Source of the DNA: Prosthecobacter sp.
GTDB lineage: Bacteria; Verrucomicrobiota; Verrucomicrobiia; Verrucomicrobiales; Verrucomicrobiaceae
Assembly: GCA_020216965.1 (NCBI GenBank)
Contig: JAIWOJ010000083.1
Coordinates: 1 to 7,775, forward strand
Length of the DNA: 7,775 nt
Reading direction: 5' to 3'
Shown here: one piece after another, positions 1-6,206 of the stretch
Position numbering within the stretch: the first letter of the stretch is position 1
How the letters are laid out: each line of letters opens with the position of its first letter
Notes under the pieces: generated by a model
The model's input: only the letters and a program-made list of their open reading frames with translations
Database searches by the model: none
Told to the model about the DNA's origin: nothing
Program-made: the position numbers and the translations under genes

Positions 1-149
1 TCGGGTTAGGCATTCTACCTCATAATGAATCTCCTTGGGTGCTAATGCCATGTGAAGCACTAAATTTCAGGTATTGGGTGCTCCTGGCAGCGCCTGTCAC
101 TCACGAAGTACTTCGCTCTACCGGGCAGCGTTTTTCAGCCGTGAGGCGC
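1..149. other. Gene-free left flank
   Basis: I see no convincing coding sequence here. The stretch lies downstream of the minus-strand phosphorylase gene, so it should hold that gene's 3' untranslated region. It contains a perfect 12-bp palindrome, CGAAGTACTTCG, at 104-115 and a 9-bp direct repeat, TTGGGTGCT, at 35-43 and 74-82. AGCGCC-type half-sites near 89-95 and 144-150 can pair over a 48-nt loop. None of these forms a clear intrinsic terminator for the minus strand, because no T-run follows in that direction. Confidence 0.5.
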
Positions 150-908
150 TCAAAGTGCTGCGCGCAGCAGGGCGGCTAAGTCTTGGGATGCCGCGCGGCC
201 TACGGCGATGACCTCAGCGTGGTCCAGCGTTTGCGGCTTCAGCCCGGCGGCCCAGTTCGTCAGCATGGAGATGCCTGCCACCTGCATCCCTAATGCACGG
301 GCCTGGATGGCCTCTGGCACGGTGGACATGCCTACTGCATCTGCGCCCAGCACACGCAGCATGCGGATCTCTGCCGGGGTTTCGTATTGCGGTCCTAGCA
401 GCGCGGCATAGACGCCCTGGTGCAGCGTTTGGCCTAGCTCCTGTGCTGCGGCCAGGAGCTCTGTGCGCCAATCGGCATCATAGACCTGGCTCATGTCATG
501 AAAATGCGGGCCGCCGAGCAGGGGCGTGGTGCCCTGCAGGTTCAGGTGATCCGTGATGAGCATCAACCCACCCATCTGAAAGTGCTCGCTGATGGCCCCG
601 GCGGCATTCGTCAGCAGCACCCGACGCACCCCTAGCTCATGCATCAGGCGGATGCCCGCGGTGACCTCGTGCGCCGTCAGCCCCTCATAGAGATGCCGAC
701 GACCCTGGGCGATTAACACGGGCCTGCCATTTACGCGGGCCAGCACGAGGCGTCCGGCATGGCCTGGCACGGTAGCTGCCCCTAGGCCAGGGATTTCGGC
801 ATAAGGTACCTGCGCCTCCACCCCCAGCGCCTCTGCCACCTCCCCCAGGCCGGATCCTAGCACGATGGCGGTTTCAGGGCGGGCGGCGGCGATGGCGGAT
901 AGGCTCAT
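150..908 (-). CDS. punA: Purine nucleoside phosphorylase
   Basis: This is a cytosolic purine-salvage enzyme that cleaves 6-oxopurine (deoxy)nucleosides such as inosine and guanosine with phosphate, giving the base and (deoxy)ribose 1-phosphate. With the ATG at 908 it has 252 residues. The phosphate loop GSGLG is at 18-22 and GRRHLYEG at 69-76 matches the Arg-His-Tyr phosphate/ribose segment. TNAAG is at 100-104, GPQYET at 172-177 carries the base-binding Glu (E176), and GMSTVPE is at 193-199. N218 in LTNWAAG corresponds to the Asn that favours 6-oxopurines, and H230 to the ribose-contacting His of trimeric enzymes. The TN motif and E176 argue against methylthioadenosine phosphorylase. The frame stays open to a GTG at 983, which would add 25 residues. 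I prefer 908 because it is an ATG preceded by GGGAAAG, although it leaves a slightly short N terminus for the family. The gene is divergent from the PurS-like gene. Confidence 0.93.
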   Translation of the reverse strand: MSLSAIAAARPETAIVLGSGLGEVAEALGVEAQVPYAEIPGLGAATVPGHAGRLVLARVNGRPVLIAQGRRHLYEGLTAHEVTAGIRLMHELGVRRVLLTNAAGAISEHFQMGGLMLITDHLNLQGTTPLLGGPHFHDMSQVYDADWRTELLAAAQELGQTLHQGVYAALLGPQYETPAEIRMLRVLGADAVGMSTVPEAIQARALGMQVAGISMLTNWAAGLKPQTLDHAEVIAVGRAASQDLAALLRAAL

Positions 909-1007
909 GCCTTCGATCTTTCCCAGACATCGCCCGCACGCAAGATCCACGGCTCCAAGAATCCTCCGTTGCAGCAGCGGCACATCTTGCTAGGCACAGA
1001 GGCACCC
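909..1007. promoter_or_regulatory. Divergent intergenic region, punA / PurS-like gene
   Basis: About 100 bp separate the two divergent starts, so promoters for both purine-related genes should lie here or inside the opposite gene. I cannot pick a convincing -35/-10 pair on either strand; TTGCAG at 969-974 has no good -10 partner at normal spacing. GAGG at 999-1002 is a good ribosome binding site, 5 nt before the ATG at 1008. If the phosphorylase actually starts at the GTG at 983, the region shrinks to 24 bp and its promoter would lie inside the PurS-like gene. Confidence 0.4.
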
Positions 1008-1451
1008 ATGACTCAAACCTTTGAAATCCTCGGCAAGTTTGACCAGGAAAGCGACTGCCAGAAGCTCCTCTACGCCCCCCTGGGCAGGCACCTGACATTC
1101 CGCGAAACTGCCGTCTATCGCGTCGAATTTGAAGGGGATGCTGCGGCGCTGGAGGCTTTTGTGCGCCAGGTGCTGCTGGACCCCATCAGCCAGACGCTGC
1201 GAGATGCCGCCACGCCTGCCTTTGAGTCCGCTTTTGTCCTTGAGTACGGCATGAAAGGCGGCGCGCTGGATTTGGAAAAGGAGACCATTTTAAGTTACTT
1301 CCGCTCCTTGCAGAATCCTGGTTTCACGATCCAAAAACTGACTCTGCGCAGGCGCATCTATGTGTTTGGCAAGGATGCTCCGGAGGCTCCTTTTGTTCGG
1401 GACATCTGCAATCCCGCCATTCATACCTGGGAGGTGCGCCGCGCCGCCTGA
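1008..1451 (+). CDS. PurS-like protein (FGAM synthase small-subunit fold)
   Basis: This 147-residue soluble protein has no signal peptide. Residues 76-143 follow the layout of PurS: a strand ending in a GMKGGALDLEKETI segment, comparable to the LKxxVLDPxG region, then a helix, a second strand (TIQKLTLRRRIYVF, 107-120), and a terminal DICNPAIHTWEV (132-143) comparable to the LLAN-VIEDY end of PurS. Residues 36-64 (VYRVEFEG ... LLDPISQTL) look like the second half of another PurS unit. The protein therefore seems to contain about one and a half PurS repeats, resembling the N-terminal region of large single-chain PurL rather than the roughly 80-residue PurS. PurS is the structural subunit of phosphoribosylformylglycinamidine synthase and bridges PurL and PurQ; whether this protein does so is inference. 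The start is the ATG at 1008, with GAGG 5 nt upstream. The neighbouring phosphorylase fits a purine context, but no purL or purQ is visible here. Confidence 0.6.
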   Translation: MTQTFEILGKFDQESDCQKLLYAPLGRHLTFRETAVYRVEFEGDAAALEAFVRQVLLDPISQTLRDAATPAFESAFVLEYGMKGGALDLEKETILSYFRSLQNPGFTIQKLTLRRRIYVFGKDAPEAPFVRDICNPAIHTWEVRRAA

Positions 1452-1488
1452 TCCCATCTTTCAGTCACCACGGCGGCCCGTTGCTCCC

Positions 1489-2190
1489 ATGCACGATCAC
1501 ATCCTCAGCTCCTTTAACCACTCCCTGACTCGCCTGCGTGAGCAGGTGCTCACCATGTCCAGCATGGCGCGCAAAAACCTTGGGGATGCCATGCGCGGCC
1601 TGCTGGAGCGCGACACGGATCTGTGCAATGCCGCCATCGCTGCTGACCAGGACGTGAACGAGCTGGAAAAAAGCATCGACCACCTGGGGATGCAGATCTT
1701 GCTCAAATTCCAGCCTACCGCGCACGACCTCCGCCAAGTCATGGGCACCATCCGCGTGGCGAACAATCTGGAGCGCATTGCCGACCAGGCCAGCAGCATC
1801 GCCAAACGTGCCCGCCACATCAACAACCTGCCTGAGATCGCCGAGGTGAAGCTCATCGAGCCAGTGTACCAGCTCTGCGTGCGCAATCTGGCCGCCAGCC
1901 TGGATGCCTTCACCAAGGCCGACCCTGAGGCTGCCGCGGCCGCGCGCTTGCTAGATAAGGAATTAGACGCCGCAGAAAAGTCCCTAGACGCCGCCCTGCT
2001 CCAGATCATGGAGGCCCGCCACGCTCCGCTAGAAGCCTACCTGCATCTCATCTTTGTGGCCCGCTTCCTCGAGCGTGTGGGCGACCACGCCAAAAACATC
2101 TGCGAGGACACCGTGTTTATCGAAAAAGCCGAAGACATTCGCTTCAACAAGCAGCGCAAGGAAGCGAATGCTCTGCCTGCCGTCGAGTAA
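1489..2190 (+). CDS. phoU: PhoU-family phosphate signalling protein
   Basis: This 233-residue cytosolic all-helical protein has two PhoU three-helix repeats. Each carries the family metal-binding motif: LERIAD at 94-99 and LERVGDH at 194-200, almost exactly 100 residues apart. The length matches typical PhoU (about 215-240 residues). PhoU proteins normally link the PstSCAB phosphate transporter to the PhoR histidine kinase and restrain phosphate uptake and the Pho response. No pst or phoR/phoB genes are visible nearby, so this is an orphan copy in this window; a role with a Na/phosphate cotransporter or another partner is possible. The frame is open upstream to 1360, but that would overlap the PurS-like gene and add a non-conserved segment. 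The ATG at 1489 begins the characteristic MHDHILSSFNHSLTRLREQV. It lies 37 nt after the previous stop and has no evident Shine-Dalgarno sequence. Confidence 0.92.
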   Translation: MHDHILSSFNHSLTRLREQVLTMSSMARKNLGDAMRGLLERDTDLCNAAIAADQDVNELEKSIDHLGMQILLKFQPTAHDLRQVMGTIRVANNLERIADQASSIAKRARHINNLPEIAEVKLIEPVYQLCVRNLAASLDAFTKADPEAAAAARLLDKELDAAEKSLDAALLQIMEARHAPLEAYLHLIFVARFLERVGDHAKNICEDTVFIEKAEDIRFNKQRKEANALPAVE

Positions 2191-2316
2191 TCTTGCCTTC
2201 TGCCCTGGGCAGGGTTCACGCCTCGGTGTGGAACTCCGCCCATCGACCACCAGAACACGTTCACGTTTCCAGCTAGGACTTAGAAAACAGCGCCTGACAG
2301 CGTATCCTTGAGCCTG

Positions 2317-3075
2317 ATGCTCCTTGCTGAACTCACCTGGGCCGATGTGGCCGCTCTCGATCGCAACACCCCCGTCGTTTTCCCCGTGGCGGCGCTGGAA
2401 CAGCACGGCAGGCACATGCCCGTTTTTACTGACTCCATGCTTATGGGGGAAATCGCCCGCCGGGCAGAGCTGGAGCTGAAAAACGAAGTGCTTTTTGCCC
2501 CGCTGCAGTGGCTGGGAAATTCCCACCATCACCTAGACTTTCCCGGCACCTTGTCCGCAGAACCACGGGTCTATCTGGACATGCTCTGTGGGCTGCTGGA
2601 AAACTTCATCGCGCATGGCTTCAAGCGCCTGCTCATCCTCAACGGCCATGGTGGCAATGATGTGCCCGGCAAGCAGGCCGTCTTTGAGGTGCGCCAAAAG
2701 CATCGCCATCGAAACGACCTCCTTCTGCTCTTTGCCACTTATTGGAACCTCGTGGCTGATCCAGCCAAGGCGCATCCTGACCTGCTGCAGCGTGTGATGG
2801 GACATGCCTGTGAGTGGGAGACCTCCATGGTGCTGCGGCTGAACCCTGGACTTGTCAAAAATCACGCCAACGTCGGCGACGTGCCGTTTGGCAATCCCTT
2901 TGAGCCGGCTTCACGCGGCTGGATCATGACCGACCGCAGCATTCCCGGCCACGTCGGCGATCCCACCCATGCCAGTGCCGAAAAGGGCGAGGCTCTGTTT
3001 CAAGCCTTCACCGCTGGCACCGTCGCCATGCTGCGCCGGGTGATGCAATGGGATGGAGCAAGCTGGGAGGGATGA
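2317..3075 (+). CDS. Creatininase-family amidohydrolase
   Basis: This 252-residue protein belongs to the creatininase family of binuclear metal hydrolases (PF02633). The metal-ligand motif LEQHGRHMPVFTDS lies at 27-40 (E28, H30, D39). GNSHHHLDFPGTLS is at 67-80, NGHGGN at 109-114 and GHACEWETS at 162-170. The family creatininase has a metal Glu inside NGHYEN; here that position is Gly, and E168 probably takes its place, as in most non-creatininase members. The true substrate is therefore probably not creatinine. Characterised relatives include MftE, the archaeal deformylase ArfB and the cyclitol hydrolase IolN. The start is uncertain: TTG at 2308 is in frame with ATG at 2317, and neither has a clear Shine-Dalgarno sequence; I chose the ATG. 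The stop is 7 nt before the transporter start, so the two genes are probably cotranscribed and the hydrolase likely acts on the transported compound. Confidence 0.85.
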   Translation: MLLAELTWADVAALDRNTPVVFPVAALEQHGRHMPVFTDSMLMGEIARRAELELKNEVLFAPLQWLGNSHHHLDFPGTLSAEPRVYLDMLCGLLENFIAHGFKRLLILNGHGGNDVPGKQAVFEVRQKHRHRNDLLLLFATYWNLVADPAKAHPDLLQRVMGHACEWETSMVLRLNPGLVKNHANVGDVPFGNPFEPASRGWIMTDRSIPGHVGDPTHASAEKGEALFQAFTAGTVAMLRRVMQWDGASWEG

Positions 3076-3082
3076 ACCACGC

Positions 3083-4318
3083 ATGAAGCGCACCTCATCC
3101 TGGAAATGGTGGATCACCGGCCTGCTGCTGCTGGCGACGACCATCAACTACATGGACCGCGTGACCCTGGCGAATGCCTCGGTGCGTGTGACGCAAGAGT
3201 TTAGCCTGAGTGATCAGCAGTATGGCAATCTAGAGCTCGCCTTTGGCTGGGCCTTTGCGGCGGGGTCACTGGTGTTCGGCTTCCTCGCAGACCGGTTCCG
3301 CATCTACTGGCTGTACCCTTGTGTGCTCGCAGGCTGGTCGCTGATGGGGATGATCTCCGGCTGGACGGCAGACTACATGCAACTGCTGCTCTGCCGCACC
3401 TTGCTGGGCTTCTTTGAGGCGGGGCACTGGCCCTGTGCGCTAAAGACCACCTTTGCCGTTCTGAATGAAAAGGACCGCACCATGGGCAATAGCGTGCTGC
3501 AAAGCGGCGCGAGCATCGGGGCCATCATCACCCCACAGGTGATGAAGCTCCTCATGACGGAGGAACTCGGCTCCTGGAGGTCCGCCTTTATCGTGGTGGG
3601 TGCCTTTGGCCTCCTGTGGGTCGTCGTGTGGCTGTGGATGATGCGTGGCAGCGGGCTTGATGAGACGCCGAGGCAGGCGACAAGCACCCCCAGGCAGCCC
3701 TTGGGTGAAATCTTGCTCAGCCGTAGCTTTTGGGCGCTGGCCTTGCTGATTACAGGCACCCAGACAGTTTGGCACATTTATCGGGTCTGGATGATGAAGT
3801 TTTTGCAGACAGGGCGCGGCTACACAGAGGCCGCTGCGCTGGATTTCCAGTCAGCCTATTACATCTCCACCGATGTGGGCTGCTTCCTGGCGGGCGTGAT
3901 TTCTCTGTGGCTAGTGCGGAAAAATGGCCTCAGCGCGCATGATGCCCGCCGCTGGGTCTATGCCGGTGCCTGCGTGCTGACCTCTCTCAGCATGCTGATT
4001 CCATCGCTGGAAAAAGGCTGGGGGCTGCTGGCGGTGCTGCTGCTGATCGGTGCCGGCGCTTTGGCGCTTTTCCCCTGCTACTACAGCTTTGTGCAGGAGC
4101 TTTCTGCCCATCACGTCGGGCGTCTCACCGGTCTGCTCAGCATGTGGGTGTGGGCGGTCACCTCGCCGCTGCACAAGCTCTTTGGCTGGATCGCTGACAC
4201 AAACCAGTCCTATGACCAAGGCTTGGTCATTGCAGGATTGGCCCCCTGGCTGGGCGTCATCGCCATGCGTTGGCTCTGGGCCAAGCGTGCTCCTTCCGAC
4301 GCTGGTGCAGAGCCCTAA
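3083..4318 (+). CDS. MFS transporter, ACS-like (organic anion:cation symporter)
   Basis: This 411-residue inner-membrane permease has about 12 hydrophobic segments, split by a hydrophilic central loop near 188-208. The N-terminal ATTINYMDRVTLANAS (18-33) is typical of the anion:cation symporter branch (hexuronate, galactonate, phthalate and similar carriers). GFLADRF at 66-72 is a version of MFS motif A, and GFFEAGHWP at 109-117 matches the helix-4 motif of that branch. The substrate cannot be read from the sequence; an organic acid or sugar acid is the best guess. The start is the ATG at 3083. A strong GGGAGGG at 3065-3071, inside the last codons of the hydrolase gene, lies 11 nt upstream, indicating expression from the same transcript. 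The last 62 bp are also coding on the opposite strand, for the C terminus of the AraC-type regulator. Confidence 0.88.
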   Translation: MKRTSSWKWWITGLLLLATTINYMDRVTLANASVRVTQEFSLSDQQYGNLELAFGWAFAAGSLVFGFLADRFRIYWLYPCVLAGWSLMGMISGWTADYMQLLLCRTLLGFFEAGHWPCALKTTFAVLNEKDRTMGNSVLQSGASIGAIITPQVMKLLMTEELGSWRSAFIVVGAFGLLWVVVWLWMMRGSGLDETPRQATSTPRQPLGEILLSRSFWALALLITGTQTVWHIYRVWMMKFLQTGRGYTEAAALDFQSAYYISTDVGCFLAGVISLWLVRKNGLSAHDARRWVYAGACVLTSLSMLIPSLEKGWGLLAVLLLIGAGALALFPCYYSFVQELSAHHVGRLTGLLSMWVWAVTSPLHKLFGWIADTNQSYDQGLVIAGLAPWLGVIAMRWLWAKRAPSDAGAEP

Positions 4319-5021
4319 ACCTACCCGGTGCCATGCCTGCATAGCGGCTAAAATGCCGCGTGAAGGCACTCTGATCACACCAGCCCGTGCTGATGGCGAT
4401 GTCTGCCAGGCTGGTGTCCGTCTCCAGCAGCAGCCGCGTGGCTTCATCCAGCCGCAGTTTGTGGATGAGCTGGAGCGGGCTCATCTGAAAAAGCCGCCGC
4501 ACGCGTTGCTCAAGCTGATAGACACTCATGCCAGAGGCAGCGGCGATGTCCTCAATGCGCAGGCTTTCTGTATGACGTTCCTGGATCATGCGCAGGGCAG
4601 CCGCTAGCTCACTAAAGCCAGGCGCATTTTCCCCCGGCGCATTGAGATCACGCGAGATCCCTGTGATGCCGATGATGCGCCCGCGATCATCGTTCACTGG
4701 CCTTTTGGTCGTGAGGCACCAGCCGGCCTTGCGGCCAGGGTAGATGTGCAGCTCCAGTTGGTGCTCCACACTCCTGCCGCTGGAGAGCACCTGCTTGTCC
4801 TGCCGCGCATAGCTTGCAGCCAATGAGGCTGGGAAAACCTCCGCCGGCGTCCTGCCGATGAGCTTTGCCTTATCCCCGCCCGCACAGCGGTCTGCCAGCG
4901 TCTGATTCACCCGCACATAGCGCCCAGCGGTGTCTTTGATGAAAAACACCACATCCGGCAAGACATCGAAGAGAGACTCTGCGCTGCGCAGCGCGGCGAA
5001 GAAATCATCAGGGCCATTCAT
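4257..5021 (-). CDS. PAS-domain AraC-family transcriptional regulator
   Basis: This is a 254-residue cytosolic one-component regulator. An N-terminal PAS domain (about 15-126) includes the FIKDTAGRYVRVNQ segment (27-40) and ends in GITGISRDL (118-126), a normal PAS/PAC terminus. A C-terminal AraC DNA-binding domain (about 138-240) has two helix-turn-helix units: IEDIAAASGMSVYQLEQRVRRLF (split as 156-168 and 169-178) and SLADIAISTGWCDQSAFTRHF (204-224). PAS in place of the usual cupin sensor suggests a small-molecule, redox or light-type input; no ligand residue can be assigned. The start ATG at 5021 has no clear Shine-Dalgarno sequence and lies 49 nt after the rhodanese stop on the same strand, so readthrough from that operon is possible. 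Its target is inferred: the convergent hydrolase-transporter pair is the obvious candidate. The last 20 or so residues, beyond the conserved domain, overlap the transporter gene. Confidence 0.9.
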   Translation of the reverse strand: MNGPDDFFAALRSAESLFDVLPDVVFFIKDTAGRYVRVNQTLADRCAGGDKAKLIGRTPAEVFPASLAASYARQDKQVLSSGRSVEHQLELHIYPGRKAGWCLTTKRPVNDDRGRIIGITGISRDLNAPGENAPGFSELAAALRMIQERHTESLRIEDIAAASGMSVYQLEQRVRRLFQMSPLQLIHKLRLDEATRLLLETDTSLADIAISTGWCDQSAFTRHFSRYAGMAPGRFRALHQRRKEHAWPRANAWR

Positions 5022-5070
5022 AGCGCTGATGTGCCAGACGGCCCTGGAAAAAGCAACCCGCAGCCGACCG

Positions 5071-5511
5071 TTAGCGCTTTTGAGCCTGCTGCCAGGCAGG
5101 CCAGCCGCCCTGCAGGATGTAGCAGTCCTCCAGGGGCACCACCGTCAGCAGCTTCTCACGCACCTTGCGGCTGGCTTCACAGCGCTGCCCAGAGCAGTAA
5201 ATCACCACAGGTTTGCCAGCGCGTTGGAGCTCCTCCAGCAGCTCCAGCAGCAGCGCATCAAAATCCTGCTCATTCAGCAGCCGCGCATCTGGGATGTGCT
5301 CTTTTTCAAACTGCTCACGCGGGCGCGCATCCAGCCACAAGACCCGCCCGCCCCAGCGCTCCTGCACCTGTTTCACAGTGACCTCATCCGCCGCCAGCGG
5401 TGTCTCCACGGCCCAGAGCGATGGCGCGCGTGGATGCAGGTGAAAGGTGGCAAAACCCGCCAGGGCTGCCAGCCCCACCAACAGGATGGCCTGAAAAAGA
5501 GTCGTCCTCAT
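5071..5511 (-). CDS. Exported or membrane-anchored single-domain rhodanese
   Basis: This 146-residue protein has an N-terminal hydrophobic segment (about 5-24) that should act as a signal anchor or signal peptide, placing the catalytic domain outside the cytoplasm. The rhodanese fold follows: VLWLDARPREQFEKEHIPDA (57-76) is the conserved first half, and the active-site loop C106-SGQRC-EAS carries the persulfide-forming Cys106 with a second Cys at 111. ILQGGWPAW (132-140) is the usual C-terminal motif. Such proteins transfer sulfane sulfur or act in thiol redox chemistry; the acceptor is unknown. The ATG at 5511 overlaps the stop of the upstream DUF1573 gene in an ATGA arrangement, with GGGAG 10 nt upstream, so translation is probably coupled and the two products may work together. 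The next gene downstream on this strand is the PAS-AraC regulator. Confidence 0.9.
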   Translation of the reverse strand: MRTTLFQAILLVGLAALAGFATFHLHPRAPSLWAVETPLAADEVTVKQVQERWGGRVLWLDARPREQFEKEHIPDARLLNEQDFDALLLELLEELQRAGKPVVIYCSGQRCEASRKVREKLLTVVPLEDCYILQGGWPAWQQAQKR

Positions 5512-6206
5512 GGTGGCGAGGCTCCCTGATTCTCTGCCTCTTTACGAAAGATGGAGAAAAACGCCAACTGGCGCTGGTACTTTGGGATCGTGCTGTCGGT
5601 CTCGATCTTCAGCTCGCCCAGCATCACCTCGCGGGTATCCACGGGCTTCACCGTCACTTCATACTCCCGGCCTGGTATGATCTCCTTCCAGCTAAACTCC
5701 ACCCGCTCGCGTGTGGAAGTGATGTTGGTGATCTTCATCGGGGCTGTGCCCGTCATCGTCACCCGTGTGGTCTTGGCCTCTGCCGCATCTCCTAGGTACC
5801 ATTGCAGCGTCTTGGGCTCGATTTTCACCACCTCCGGCACCTCCAGGGCAAAGTGGATCACCCACTCTGGCTGCTCAGGATCATCGGTCTGCACATGCAC
5901 CGTTTTTTCATGGCGTCCGGTAAAGCTGCTGACCTTAAACTCCGCCTTGCCTATGCCCTTCTCCCCAGGGGCATAGACGGCCTTGTCCAGGGAGGCACTC
6001 AGGCAACTGCAGGCGCTGTCGATCGTCAACACCCGCACCGGCTTCGTACCTTTGTTCATGAACACAAATTCTGTCATGACGCTCTCATCCTCGGGCCTCG
6101 GTTTCAGCTCGATCACCGCAGCCTCCGTCGCCAACTCTGCGCGCAGCAATCCGGCGGGCAGGCTCCAGAGGCAAAGTAGGAAAGCAGGCAGTCTCAGTCG
6201 CTTCAT
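5508..6206 (-). CDS. DUF1573-containing exported protein
   Basis: This 232-residue protein has a clear signal peptide (MKRLRLPAFLLCLWSLPAG, with likely cleavage after LLRA near residue 23), so it should be periplasmic or surface-exposed. Residues about 30-125 match the DUF1573 immunoglobulin-like beta domain: FVFMNKGTKPVRVLTIDSAC (48-67), a CSC motif at C66-S-C68 where the family usually has CGC, then YAPGEKG (78-84) and HVQTDDPEQPEW (104-115). A second beta-rich region (about 126-215) resembles another ASPM/SPD-2/Hydin-like unit without the cysteines. The function of DUF1573 proteins is not established; they are common in Bacteroidetes, Planctomycetes and Verrucomicrobia. The gene overlaps the rhodanese gene by 4 bp and is the first gene of this minus-strand unit. 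The start ATG at 6206 lacks a visible Shine-Dalgarno sequence but is fixed by the signal peptide. Confidence 0.86.
   Translation of the reverse strand: MKRLRLPAFLLCLWSLPAGLLRAELATEAAVIELKPRPEDESVMTEFVFMNKGTKPVRVLTIDSACSCLSASLDKAVYAPGEKGIGKAEFKVSSFTGRHEKTVHVQTDDPEQPEWVIHFALEVPEVVKIEPKTLQWYLGDAAEAKTTRVTMTGTAPMKITNITSTRERVEFSWKEIIPGREYEVTVKPVDTREVMLGELKIETDSTIPKYQRQLAFFSIFRKEAENQGASPP

Noticed and set aside
113..134. Possible plus-strand terminator, CGCT...AGCG followed by TTTTT
   Set aside because: The stem is only 4 bp; there is no visible plus-strand gene ending to its left within the window.
909..983. N-terminal extension of the phosphorylase from a GTG at 983
   Set aside because: An ATG at 908 with a plausible upstream GGGAAAG fits better, and the extra 25 residues show no family motif; it remains possible.
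1465..2009. Minus-strand open frames inside phoU
   Set aside because: They are shadows of a conserved PhoU frame, with no family motif, start signal or conservation visible.
2200..2212. Inverted repeat CTGCCCTGGGCAG after phoU as a terminator
   Set aside because: The arms leave a one-base loop and no T-run follows, so it cannot act as a normal intrinsic terminator.
3373..3777. Minus-strand frames inside the MFS gene
   Set aside because: The opposite frame encodes a clear 12-segment permease; the antisense products show no recognisable domain.
395..5795. Frequent CTAG tetranucleotides (about 15 found by eye)
   Set aside because: At this base composition about twice as many would be expected, so CTAG is mildly depleted rather than notable.
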